A program made the translations under genes and the position numbers. A DNA stretch of 64,000 nt from Nitrospirota bacterium. GTDB lineage: Bacteria > JACPQY01. The DNA lies in assembly GCA_016190245.1 (NCBI GenBank), contig JACPQY010000060.1:62001-126000 (forward strand), written 5' to 3'. Below are positions 34,438-42,657 of this stretch, piece after piece. The notes under the pieces were generated by a model. The model searched no databases and was not told the DNA's origin. It saw only the letters and a list, made by a program, of their open reading frames with translations. Each line of letters starts with the position of its first letter. The first letter of the stretch is position 1.

Positions 34438-36136
34438 GGTAGCGCTGCGTAATCGGCATCCTCCGATCCCGTCCGAACGCTTTGGGCGTGATCTTCACCC
34501 CCGGGGCCGCCTGCCGACGCTTGTATTCGCTGCGATCCACCAGCGAGGCCACGCGGCGGACCACATCCACGTCGTAGCCTTTGGCGGTGATCTCTTCCAC
34601 GGTCCGATCCTCCTCCACGTAGAGCTTGAGGATGGCGTCGAGAAGGTCGTACGGCGGGAGGCTGTCGGCATCCTTCTGATTCGGGCGGAGCTCGGCCGTG
34701 GGCGGCTTCTCGAAGACGCGCTCGGGGATGACGTTCCCACGGGTGTTGCGGTGGCGGCAGAGGCGATAAACCAATGTCTTTGGGATGTCCTTGATCACGG
34801 CGAATCCGCCCGCGGTGTCCCCGTAGAGGGTACAATAGCCCGTGCTGATCTCGCTCTTGTTCCCCGTGGTGAGCAGGAGCCATCCGAACTTGTTGGAGAG
34901 GGCCATGAGGAGCGTGCCCCGAATGCGTGCCTGGAGGTTCTCCTCGGCCTCGGAGGGGGGGAGTCGCGCGAACTCGACTTTGAGTGCCTCCAGCATGGCG
35001 GCGTGCGAACCCTCGATGGGGATCACGCGGTAGTCTATGCCCAGCCGCCGGGCCAAGTCCTCAGCGTCCTCGATGCTCTCGCGGGAGGTGAAGCGCGAGG
35101 GGAGCGCCACGCCCGTCACATTCGAGGGGCCCAGCGCATCGGCGGCGATCCCGGCTGTGAGTGAGGAATCGATCCCTCCGCTCAGCCCGAGCACGGCTCG
35201 CTTGAAACCGTTTTTCCGGAAGTAGTCCCCTGTGCCCAGGACGAGCGCGTCATATACCTCCGCTTCGCCATTGAGTGCCGTGCGGTGCCTGCGCGGGAGG
35301 ACGGGGCGGGTCGCGGCCGGCCGGATCGGGACCTGAACTGCGCCAAGGGCGCGCTTCGGCCGGGCGCGCGTGGGGCGGGGAAGATCCGCCAGAATCAAGT
35401 CCTCGGCGAACGTGGCCCCGCGAGCGGCCACGGCGCCGTCGGGCGACACCACGAGGCTGTTCCCGTCGAAGACGAGCTCGTCCTGCCCGCCGACGAGATT
35501 GCAATACGCAACCCAGACGCCTCCGGATCGAGCCCACCGGCGCAACAGCGCGAGCCGCTCGCGGCCCTTGCCGGAGTGGAAAGGCGAGGCGGAAAGGTTC
35601 ACGAGTGCGTCCACCCCCCCGTCTCGCAGGAGCACGGGGCAGGGGCCGTGGTCGTGCCAAATGTCCTCACAGATCGTGAGGCCCAGGCGCAAGGCACCCA
35701 GGTTGATGACAAGGGGCGCCGTGCCGGCCCGAAAATAGCGGACTTCATCGAAAACGCCGTAGTTGGGCAGCAGCATTTTGTGGTAGCGCGCAAGGACCCG
35801 CCCCTGCGCGCAGACGGCGGCGGCATTGAAGCGCGCCGATCCCTCGCGATCGACAAATCCCGCAATGAGAGCGCAACGCCGCGCATCTCGCGCGATCTTG
35901 CGGACCCACCGCAGGTTCTCCTCCACGAATCGTCTCTTGAGCAGGAGGTCCTCGGGCGGGTAGCCCGTGAGAGCCAGCTCGGGTGTGACGAGAAGGTCGG
36001 CCCCTGAGCCCTCGGCCCGGTGCAGGGCCTCGAGGATTCGCTTGGCATTGCCCTCAAGATCGCCGACGGTCGGATTGATCTGGGCGAGGGCGATGCGGAC
36101 CCCCCCCGCAGCAGGACGGCGATCACGGTGCCGCAT
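34430..36136 (-). CDS. nadE: Glutamine-dependent NAD+ synthetase
   Basis: Last step of NAD synthesis. 568 residues with an N-terminal glutaminase (nitrilase fold) and a C-terminal synthetase. Glutaminase triad is complete: TPELALTGYPPEDL, YHKMLLPNYGVFDE, TICEDIWHD. Synthetase PP-loop is LGLSGGIDSSLTA; further motifs LLTTGNKSEISTGYCTLYGDTAGG and PTAELRPNQKDADSLPPYD. The ATG at 36136 gives 12 extra residues before VRIALAQINP; a GTG there is an alternative. The membrane hydrolase gene follows with overlap. Confidence 0.96.
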   Translation of the reverse strand: MRHRDRRPAAGGVRIALAQINPTVGDLEGNAKRILEALHRAEGSGADLLVTPELALTGYPPEDLLLKRRFVEENLRWVRKIARDARRCALIAGFVDREGSARFNAAAVCAQGRVLARYHKMLLPNYGVFDEVRYFRAGTAPLVINLGALRLGLTICEDIWHDHGPCPVLLRDGGVDALVNLSASPFHSGKGRERLALLRRWARSGGVWVAYCNLVGGQDELVFDGNSLVVSPDGAVAARGATFAEDLILADLPRPTRARPKRALGAVQVPIRPAATRPVLPRRHRTALNGEAEVYDALVLGTGDYFRKNGFKRAVLGLSGGIDSSLTAGIAADALGPSNVTGVALPSRFTSRESIEDAEDLARRLGIDYRVIPIEGSHAAMLEALKVEFARLPPSEAEENLQARIRGTLLMALSNKFGWLLLTTGNKSEISTGYCTLYGDTAGGFAVIKDIPKTLVYRLCRHRNTRGNVIPERVFEKPPTAELRPNQKDADSLPPYDLLDAILKLYVEEDRTVEEITAKGYDVDVVRRVASLVDRSEYKRRQAAPGVKITPKAFGRDRRMPITQRYRG

Positions 36137-36234
36137 GGCTTGACCTCATTCGGGCCCCCCGGATGGCCGGAGATACGTCTCGTGTGCCTCCAGGGTTCGA
36201 CGGACTCACCATGAGCGGAAAGCGATCCGCTCGT

Positions 36235-36263
36235 CCTGTCCGCCATAGGCGGATTGTCGAAGG
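36235..36263. repeat. Dispersed repeat family R4 with TCCGCC-ATA-GGCGGA hairpin
   Basis: CCTGTCCGCC-ata-GGCGGATTGTCGAAGG; inverted partner at 9890-9918. It lies in the gap between nadE and the response-regulator gene. Confidence 0.75.
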
Positions 36264-36297
36264 AAAAAGTTGCATCGGCAATGCGGGAATCAATAGG

Positions 36298-37743
36298 TCA
36301 GGTGCTGCGTTCGCTACGCCGCTTCCGGCGAAGCGTGTTGCGGTGGATCCCGATCAACTCGGCGGCCTTGACCTGATTGCCCTTCGCGAACGTCAGGGCT
36401 TCGCGAACGAGGATGTCCTCCACGCCGTGGCGAACCCGGGTGCCGACGCCCGTCTCACCGCCGGCCAGGCTCTCGCGCACATGCTCGGCGAGGTTGCGGC
36501 GCCAGTCCGAGATGGGCTCGGACGCGGGGCCGCGCACGTGAGCGGGCAGGAGATCGGGGGTGATGGGCCGGTCGCGGTGGACGGCGATCAGCTTTCGCAC
36601 CAGGTTGCGCAGTTCGCGAACATTGCCCGGGAAATCGTAGCGGCCCAGCGCGGCCTCCGCGGCGGCCGACAGCCCGCCGCGCTGGAGGTGGTACTCGGCC
36701 AGCACCTCGCTCGTGAACGTTCGTATCAGGTCCGACAGATCCTCGCGACGCTCGCGAAGGGGGGGGATGCCCAACTCGAAGACCGCGAGACGGTAGTAGA
36801 GGTCTTCCCGAAAACGGCTGGTTTCCACACGCTCGCGCAGGTTCTGATTCGTCGCGCACACGACACGCACGTTGACCTTCTGGCTCCGGCTGGATCCGAG
36901 GGGGGTGACCTCCCGGTCCTGCAGCACGCGCAGGAACTTGGCTTGCGCCTCGAGGGGGAGCTCGCCGACCTCGTCCAGGAAGAGGGTGCCGGATTGGGCG
37001 GCGGCGAATTTCCCGGCGCGGGCGCGGTCGGCCCCCGTAAAGGCGCCTCGCTCGTAGCCGAAGAGCTCCGCCTCGACGAGACCGGCGGGGATGGCGGCGC
37101 AGTTCACGCTGACGAAGGGGCCTGCCTTGCAGGCGCTGTGTTCGTGGATCGAACGGGCCACCACCTCCTTGCCCACGCCGCTCTCGCCCGTGATTAGAAC
37201 CGTCTCGTCGGAGGAGGCGGCGCGCCCGGCGAGCTTGAAGACCTCCCGCATGGCCTCGCTCCGACTCACCACGAGGGGCGGGCCGGCGGCCCGTTCGGTC
37301 TCCGCGCCCGCCGCGGCAGGCCGATCGTTTTTGGCCGCGGCGCTCAGGGCCTGTTTAACCACCCCCCTGAGCCGGTCGATGTCGAACGGTTTCACAACGT
37401 AGTCGTAGGCTCCCCATCGCATGGCTTCCATCACGTACGTATGCTCCGCGTGGCCCGTGATCACGATGACGCTCGGCGGTGCCGGAAGGGCGGTGATCTC
37501 CTTGAGCAGGTCAATGCCGCACGGCTCGGGCAGGAAAAGATCCAGGAGCACAACCACGGGCTGGAGGCGCTTCACTTCCGCGAGGGCCGCTCCCGCCTCT
37601 CCCACCTCGCCCACGCCGTAGCCGAACGGCGCAAGCGCCTTGCGCACGATCGAGCGCGCAGAAGGGTCGTCGTCCACCGTCAGAATCGTCGGGCGGGTGG
37701 CAGGACGCGCCGCACGGGAGGTCTCGGGGGGGGGGACCGACAT
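36298..37743 (-). CDS. NtrC-family sigma-54 response regulator
   Basis: 481 residues: receiver domain (DDD acidic pocket near the N-terminus, phospho-acceptor Asp in [13 protein letters not shown]), AAA+ domain with Walker [15 protein letters not shown] ([11 protein letters not shown]), [10 protein letters not shown] and [25 protein letters not shown], then Fis-type HTH ([20 protein letters not shown]). It should turn on sigma-54 promoters when phosphorylated by the kinase encoded 4 bp upstream. Targets are not identifiable here; no clear -24/-12 element was noticed in the window. Confidence 0.95.
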   Translation of the reverse strand: MSVPPPETSRAARPATRPTILTVDDDPSARSIVRKALAPFGYGVGEVGEAGAALAEVKRLQPVVVLLDLFLPEPCGIDLLKEITALPAPPSVIVITGHAEHTYVMEAMRWGAYDYVVKPFDIDRLRGVVKQALSAAAKNDRPAAAGAETERAAGPPLVVSRSEAMREVFKLAGRAASSDETVLITGESGVGKEVVARSIHEHSACKAGPFVSVNCAAIPAGLVEAELFGYERGAFTGADRARAGKFAAAQSGTLFLDEVGELPLEAQAKFLRVLQDREVTPLGSSRSQKVNVRVVCATNQNLRERVETSRFREDLYYRLAVFELGIPPLRERREDLSDLIRTFTSEVLAEYHLQRGGLSAAAEAALGRYDFPGNVRELRNLVRKLIAVHRDRPITPDLLPAHVRGPASEPISDWRRNLAEHVRESLAGGETGVGTRVRHGVEDILVREALTFAKGNQVKAAELIGIHRNTLRRKRRSERST

Positions 37744-37747
37744 GGAG

Positions 37748-38743
37748 CTAGACCGTCCGATGGGGCAGGAGGATCTCGAACGTGCTGGGAGGGTGGTAGG
37801 CGAGCACGCCGCGATGTTCCTTGATGATCCGGTAGGCCAGAGCGAGGCCGAGACCCAGCCCTTTCTCCTTGTTCGAACGCGTGGGGCTGAAGAGCCAGTT
37901 CTCGAACCCGCGCGGCAGACCGGGGCCGCTGTCCTCGATCCGCACCGAGATCATGTTTCGAGCGGGGCTGTAGATCGAGTTGAGCGCCACCCCGGTCAAA
38001 AGCGAAACGCGCCCGCCGTCGTCCACCGCCTCAAGGGCGTTCTTGACGATGTTGGACAAGGCCCGCTTGAGCTTCTCGCCGTCCGCGGGGATGAGGGGCA
38101 GGCTGGGGTCGAAGACGCGGACGACCCTCACGCCCTTCTGCCGGACCGTCTCCCGGAAGAGGTTGAGCGTATCGTCGAGCACCTCGTGGATGTTGGTCTC
38201 GCGCATGCTGAGGGCCGCGGGACGCGAGAACTCGACCATCTCGAGAAGCATGTCCTCCAGGCGTCGGGTCTCTTTCTCCAGGATTCCGAGCAATTCGCGG
38301 TCGAACCCTTCCTTGAGGAGTTGAGCGGCCCCCTTGATGCCGGTCAACGGTCCTTTCATCTCGTGAAGGATCTCACTGGCCACCCTTGCCAGCATGACAA
38401 GCGCCTCTTCCTTCTGCATTTGCTCTTCCCTGGCGCGGAAGCGCGTGACGTCGCGGAGGACCACCACGAACTGCGAAGGCGGTGCAGGGGTCGGGAAAAT
38501 GTCCACGAGGAATGTCTGCGGAGGGAAGTTTGCCCAGATTCCGCGCACACCGCGGCCCTCCCGGGCGGCAGCGTACTCGGCGACGAGATCGCGGATCGAG
38601 CCCAAAATCTCCTCCCGATGGCCCAGGGAGAAAGCCTCCTCTGCGGCGGGGTTTGCATAGAGGAGTTCGCCGGTCCCCTCGAGGAGGACGAAACCGTCGT
38701 GTGCGGTCTCGACAAGTTGCAGGGCGTGTTCCTCCTTCCCCAT
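37748..38743 (-). CDS. NtrB-like PAS sensor histidine kinase
   Basis: 331 residues, cytoplasmic, no membrane helix. PAS domain at about 10-110 (ETAHDGFVLLEGTGELLYANPAA), H-box SEILHEMKGPLTGIKGAAQLL with the phospho-His, N-box LKRALSNIVKNALEAV, G-boxes IEDSGPGLP and GLGLGLALAYRIIKEH. The HEMKGPLTGI pattern is close to NtrB/AtoS kinases and fits the NtrC-type partner. Start MGKEEH is chosen because a TATAAT box sits 10 nt before it; the track ORF is 41 codons longer in repeat-like DNA. It likely senses an intracellular cue. Confidence 0.92.
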   Translation of the reverse strand: MGKEEHALQLVETAHDGFVLLEGTGELLYANPAAEEAFSLGHREEILGSIRDLVAEYAAAREGRGVRGIWANFPPQTFLVDIFPTPAPPSQFVVVLRDVTRFRAREEQMQKEEALVMLARVASEILHEMKGPLTGIKGAAQLLKEGFDRELLGILEKETRRLEDMLLEMVEFSRPAALSMRETNIHEVLDDTLNLFRETVRQKGVRVVRVFDPSLPLIPADGEKLKRALSNIVKNALEAVDDGGRVSLLTGVALNSIYSPARNMISVRIEDSGPGLPRGFENWLFSPTRSNKEKGLGLGLALAYRIIKEHRGVLAYHPPSTFEILLPHRTV

Positions 38744-38753
38744 GGATGACGGG

Positions 38754-38759
38754 ATTATA
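38754..38759 (-). promoter_or_regulatory. -10 box TATAAT of the kinase-regulator operon
   Basis: Minus strand TATAAT followed by 10 nt and the ATG at 38743. No good -35 at 16-18 bp. Another leaderless-type arrangement. Confidence 0.6.
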
Positions 38760-38842
38760 GAGCGTTCCGTCGAAAAGACCACGTGCACTTCCGTGGTGCA
38801 CTGCTGGCTGGTAGAGCAAGTCATGACGGAATTTCCCAGCGC

Positions 38843-38926
38843 GAGATTGCTTCGCTTCGCTCGCAATGACGCGGGCTTGGTGTCATTGCGAAGGAGTCAG
38901 TTGGGGCGGACGACTGAAGCAATCTC
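38843..38926. repeat. Dispersed palindromic repeat family R1, copy c (no GGCGGA hairpins)
   Basis: GAGATTGCTTCGCTTCGCTC-GCAATGAC, then GTCATTGCGA and a right end GAAGCAATCTC. This copy keeps the plain CTTCGCTTCGCTC arm that in copies b and d is replaced by the TCCGCC/GGCGGA hairpin. Confidence 0.8.
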
Positions 38927-38977
38927 GGCCAAGACTTCTACCACGGGCCACTTGCTGGAAAATTCCTAGCCGGGGGA

Positions 38978-38983
38978 TATGAT
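38978..38983 (+). promoter_or_regulatory. -10 box TATGAT, 11 nt before a start codon
   Basis: GATATGATTCTCCCCCAAAATG: TATGAT, 11 nt, ATG. Fits the leaderless pattern seen at 7847, 9162, 27650 and 38754. Confidence 0.45.
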
Positions 38984-38994
38984 TCTCCCCCAAA

Positions 38995-40029
38995 ATGAAA
39001 GCGCTATTCATCGAAAGCCACGGCGGCCCTGAGGTGCTGAGGGTAGGGGACCTCCCTGCGCCGGGCGCGGCCGCCGGGCAGGCCCTCGTTCGCGTGCGGG
39101 CGTGTGGGCTGAACCATCTGGATGTGTGGATTCGGCAAGGACTCCCCAATCTGAAGCTCACGTTTCCCCACGTGCTCGGTTCGGATGCGGCCGGAGTGGT
39201 GGAGAGCGTGAATGGCGATGGCGCTGAAGGCGTTGCTCCCGGAGCGCGGGTGGTTGTCTACCCCGGCCTGAGTTGCGGCCGATGCCGTGCCTGCCACTCA
39301 GGGCAGGATGACATGTGCTCCAAGTTCCACTTAATGGGCGAGCATGTGTCGGGCGGCTGCGCGGAGTTGGTGGCCGTTCCGCTGCGGAACCTGTGGGTCT
39401 TGCCCGAGGCGATTTCGTTCGTGCAGGCGGCGTGCCTCCCGGTGGCGTACGTGACCGCCTGGCATATGGTGGCCTGCCGCGGTCGAGTCGAGCCGGACGA
39501 GTGGGTGCTGGTCACTGCGGCGGCAAGCGGCGTGAGCTCGGCCGCGATCCAGATCGCAAAGATGTATCGCGCCCGCGTGATCGCAGCGGCTTCCTCGGAA
39601 CGAAAGCTCACGCTCGCGAAGGAGCTGGGAGCCGACGAAGTTGTGGACTACTCCCGACCCGACTGGGCCAGGGAGGTGAAGCGGATCACGGGCGGGGAAG
39701 GGGTGCAGGTCATCCTCGATCACGTCGGCGCCTCAAAGTGGGAGGACTACGTTCGCCTGCTCTCAAAGGGGGGGCGAATTGTGATCTGTGGCGCTTCGAG
39801 CGGATACGATGCCAAGACGGATCTCCGGCACGTTTTCTTTCGGAGGCTCTCGATCATCGGCTCGACGATGGGATCGTTGTCGGATTTCGGGAGAGTGGTG
39901 GAGGCCGTGGCCAAGGGAAGGATCCGTCCCGTCATCCACAAGACTCTCCCTCTGGAGCAGGCGCGCGAGGCGCATCGGGTACTCGAGGAGAAGGAAGTCC
40001 TGGGCAAGGTGGTGATCGAGATCGGCTGA
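38995..40029 (+). CDS. Zinc-type alcohol dehydrogenase / quinone reductase family (MDR)
   Basis: 344 residues, medium-chain dehydrogenase/reductase. N-terminal GroES-like fold with NHLDVWIRQGLP and HVLGSDAAGVVES; four structural-zinc cysteines CGRCRACHSGQDDMC; nucleotide-binding loop TAAASGVSSAAIQIAK (a quinone-reductase-like variant of GxGxxG); ELGADEVVDYSRPDW and VILDHVG. The catalytic zinc cysteine of true alcohol dehydrogenases is replaced by the NHLDVW pattern, so an NADPH:quinone reductase or enoyl reductase role is more likely. It is preceded by a TATGAT box only 11 nt from the start. Confidence 0.88.
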   Translation: MKALFIESHGGPEVLRVGDLPAPGAAAGQALVRVRACGLNHLDVWIRQGLPNLKLTFPHVLGSDAAGVVESVNGDGAEGVAPGARVVVYPGLSCGRCRACHSGQDDMCSKFHLMGEHVSGGCAELVAVPLRNLWVLPEAISFVQAACLPVAYVTAWHMVACRGRVEPDEWVLVTAAASGVSSAAIQIAKMYRARVIAAASSERKLTLAKELGADEVVDYSRPDWAREVKRITGGEGVQVILDHVGASKWEDYVRLLSKGGRIVICGASSGYDAKTDLRHVFFRRLSIIGSTMGSLSDFGRVVEAVAKGRIRPVIHKTLPLEQAREAHRVLEEKEVLGKVVIEIG

Positions 40030-40062
40030 GCCCTCGGCCTGTTGAACCGTGCCGGACTTCGT

Positions 40063-40620
40063 CTACGCCCGCTCCTCCACCTCCGCGGCTTTCTGCGTTT
40101 CGAAGACGAAGAGCTCCGTGTCCCGTTCTTTCCACGCCGCCGGGGCGAGTCCCGCTTTCCGGCAGGTCTCCGCGAGGAAGGTGGGGACGTCCCATGCGCA
40201 TTCCACGGCCACTTGCGGAAGATATACGCCGCGCCGCCGCCCACGCATGACGCAAAGCCCGTGAGTGCCGATCCGAATCTCGTCCGGGCCTCGAATCCGG
40301 GTGAGGGGGCTCAGGATTGAGAGCTCGATCCGGATCTCGGGAAGTTCGTTGGGCTCAACGGGATCGAACCTGGGATCGCGCGTGGCGGCGGCAACGGCGA
40401 GTTCTTCCACCGCGAGGTGGGGCACGTCACGGCCCGCGAGATTCCCGATGCATCCCCGCAGTTCGCCCCGCTTCCGCAGCGTCACGAACAGGCCAACGGG
40501 TTCGTTCAAGGCGAGGAGATTTGGGGGGGGGGGCGGCGGGGGATCGCCGTGAAGGTGGTTCAGGAGGGTCTGGCGCGCGTGGGCCAGCAGGGCTCGGCCG
40601 GCCTCCGACGAGATCCCCAC
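40063..40620 (-). CDS. AMMECR1-domain protein (AmmeMemoRadiSam system A type)
   Basis: 185 residues, the usual length. Matches: VTLRKRGELRGCIGNLAGRD, AVAAATRDPRFDPVEPNELPEIRIELSILSPL, GVYLPQVAVECAWDVPTFL, FVFETQKA. The LRGCIG core is the family hallmark. In many bacteria this protein is linked to a Memo-like protein and a radical SAM enzyme; those partners are not in the window. Function unknown. Confidence 0.9.
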   Translation of the reverse strand: MGISSEAGRALLAHARQTLLNHLHGDPPPPPPPNLLALNEPVGLFVTLRKRGELRGCIGNLAGRDVPHLAVEELAVAAATRDPRFDPVEPNELPEIRIELSILSPLTRIRGPDEIRIGTHGLCVMRGRRRGVYLPQVAVECAWDVPTFLAETCRKAGLAPAAWKERDTELFVFETQKAAEVEERA

Positions 40621-40668
40621 ACCTTCAGTCTACTCCACGTTGGCGGGGGTGCAAGGCGCCCGCGGGAG

Positions 40669-42204
40669 CTACCGGTCGATTTCTTCGAGGCGGAGCCGAT
40701 CCACCCACACGGGGGGCGAGTAGCAGACTTCGTCCGACGCCCAGACCACCACGCCTTGGCGGGGCCGACCGACGGCACGGACGCGTTCGAGGACCGCGCG
40801 CACGTTGTCGTTGATTCTCACCGTGTTCGCCCGCAATGGGGCCTCCACCTGGCCGCCCCTCACCACGAACGAGTCCCCTACCACCGTTGAAGTGAAATCG
40901 CCGTTGCGGAGGCCGTTGATCGGGTAGGTGTACCAGATGCGGCCGACGTAGAGGCCGTTTCCCATCTGCTTGAGGAGCGAGGGGAGGTCCGAATCGCCCT
41001 CCTCGACGATCACGTTCGTGGCCGCCGTCTGGGGGGGGGCGGTGAAATGGCGGCCGGGTGAAGACCCGTACCGGAAGCCGTTCCGAGTGCCGACGCGCCC
41101 CCGCAGTTCCGAGGGCGACAGCCCTGTCTTTTCCTCGGCCGACGGATCTTCGATCAGTTTCTGTCCGTCGTAGTGGGAGGCGATGAGCCCGACGAGTCTT
41201 CCCTTCGCGATGAGTTCCGTCCGCCCCGTGGGAAGGCCTTCGCACGTGAGCGCCTTGGTGCCCATGAGGCCGGGCGCGGCGCCGTCGTCCGCCAGCGTGA
41301 GGACCGGAGAGGCGACGCGTACGCCCATCTTGCCTGAGAAGGCCGAGCTCGCGCTGTAGAAAGCACCCGCGGTCACCGAGGGAACAACGAGATTGTTGAG
41401 GACGTCCGCCATCGCCTGCGGGCCGAGAATCACGGGATACTCGCCGGAGGCCAACCTTCGCCCACCGAGGCACCGGATGGCGTTCTCGGCGGCTTCCACG
41501 CCCACCTGACCGCTGAAGTCGGCGAGTCTCGAAGAGGCGAAAGTGCTGGTCCCTTTGGCTTGGTCTGCCTCCACCATCGCGGTGACGTAGGCCATGAGCA
41601 GCGTGGTCTCGTCGGCAGACACCCCGTCTGCATCCGTGCGCCCGATGGCCATGCGCTCGGTCACCGCTGTCACATCGCCGCTCAGGATAAGTCCGAGATC
41701 GGCCATGCCGCCCTTGCCGCGGGCGAAGGCCGCTAGATGTTCCGAGGCGCCGAAGGTCTTGAGGGCGCTGCGCACGACATCCCAGCCCAGGCCCACGAGG
41801 GCGCGGTCCGAGAGCCGGGCCAGTGTGGGATCGTGGTAGCGCTTGGGTTGAGTCGAAGCCCTGTTGAGCGGCGGGAAGCCGCGGAACTGTGGATCGCGCA
41901 CGGCATTCCGCTCGGCCTTTTCGAGCGCCAGCCGCACGCCTTCGGTGGAGAGGTCGGAGGCCTCGGAGCCAAAGCCGATGCGGGGTCCATCAGGACCCTC
42001 GAAGAGAGCGCGTACGGCCACACCGCGGAACTCGCACGTTTTGGGCTCTTCGACGCCGTTGCAGGGGAGGTGCGAGGTGTAGTGGAGACGGATCGTGTGG
42101 GCGAGGTTTTCGGAGGCGAACACCTCGGCCACGAGGACCCCGGCCTGCCGTTGTAGCAACCGGGTGCCCTCGATAGCGGCGCCGCGTAGGGGTGCAATGG
42201 GCAT
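40669..42204 (-). CDS. PmbA/TldE-like metallopeptidase-family protein
   Basis: 511 residues. Conserved C-terminal PmbA/TldD features: LASGEYPVILGPQAMADVLNNL, AFSGKMGVRVASPVLTLADD, GLPTGRTELIAKGRLVG, GNGLYVGRIWYTYPINGLRNGDFTSTV, GDSFVVRGG. No HExxxH metal motif is seen, so it is of the TldE (non-catalytic partner) type. TldD/TldE pairs process peptides such as microcins; no tldD lies in the window. The start is taken at MPIAPLRG; the track ORF extends 142 codons into a repeat-filled region, with MRSSHK (42297) as a possible alternative. Confidence 0.83.
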   Translation of the reverse strand: MPIAPLRGAAIEGTRLLQRQAGVLVAEVFASENLAHTIRLHYTSHLPCNGVEEPKTCEFRGVAVRALFEGPDGPRIGFGSEASDLSTEGVRLALEKAERNAVRDPQFRGFPPLNRASTQPKRYHDPTLARLSDRALVGLGWDVVRSALKTFGASEHLAAFARGKGGMADLGLILSGDVTAVTERMAIGRTDADGVSADETTLLMAYVTAMVEADQAKGTSTFASSRLADFSGQVGVEAAENAIRCLGGRRLASGEYPVILGPQAMADVLNNLVVPSVTAGAFYSASSAFSGKMGVRVASPVLTLADDGAAPGLMGTKALTCEGLPTGRTELIAKGRLVGLIASHYDGQKLIEDPSAEEKTGLSPSELRGRVGTRNGFRYGSSPGRHFTAPPQTAATNVIVEEGDSDLPSLLKQMGNGLYVGRIWYTYPINGLRNGDFTSTVVGDSFVVRGGQVEAPLRANTVRINDNVRAVLERVRAVGRPRQGVVVWASDEVCYSPPVWVDRLRLEEIDR

Positions 42205-42423
42205 AGGCTCCGCACTATATCCGAAGCGCCGGACGGCCGACAAGCTCTGTGGGGCGGGTTTCACCGCGTGCACGACGATTTTGTGAGATGACCTCATCGG
42301 GGGCCGGCCGGTACCGCCGACCGCCGTTCCCGGAAGTCCTCGAAGCGGCCGCTCAACGTGCAGGAGCGCAGGGGGTTGATCGCGTCGGCTCCTCCTTAAT
42401 CCGTCGCCAAGCGACCGTGTCCC

Positions 42424-42479
42424 GTAGGGACGCATTCCTATGCGTCCGAGAAGACGGACCGATGAGAATCGGTCCCTAC
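42424..42479. repeat. Dispersed repeat family R3, copy b, in a 453-bp gene-free gap
   Basis: GTAGGGACGCATTCCTATGC at the left and GAATCGGTCCCTAC at the right. It is an inverted relative of 20883-20957. The gap 42205-42657 holds this repeat and the acyl-CoA dehydrogenase promoter; nothing else was recognised. Confidence 0.65.
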
Positions 42480-42559
42480 GACAGACGCACACCCATCGGG
42501 TGCGCCCCCCTGGCTCGGGAATCTGGCCTTGTCTACGGATTAAGGCTCCTGCGAGGGTC

Positions 42560-42589
42560 TTGACATGGTGCGTCAAAAGATTGTAGCAT
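42560..42589 (+). promoter_or_regulatory. Promoter with TTGAC-N7-GTCAA operator-like dyad
   Basis: TTGACA (42560-42565), 18-bp spacer, TAGCAT (42584-42589). TTGAC-atggtgc-GTCAA (42560-42576) is a perfect dyad covering the -35. The guaB promoter has TTGACACCATGCGTCA at the same place, 13 of 16 bases identical. Confidence 0.6.
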
Positions 42590-42657
42590 AGTAGAAATCC
42601 ATCCACTATGGTGGAAATCCCTGAGCGCATCCCACCATCCCGGAAGGGGGTCTCTCC

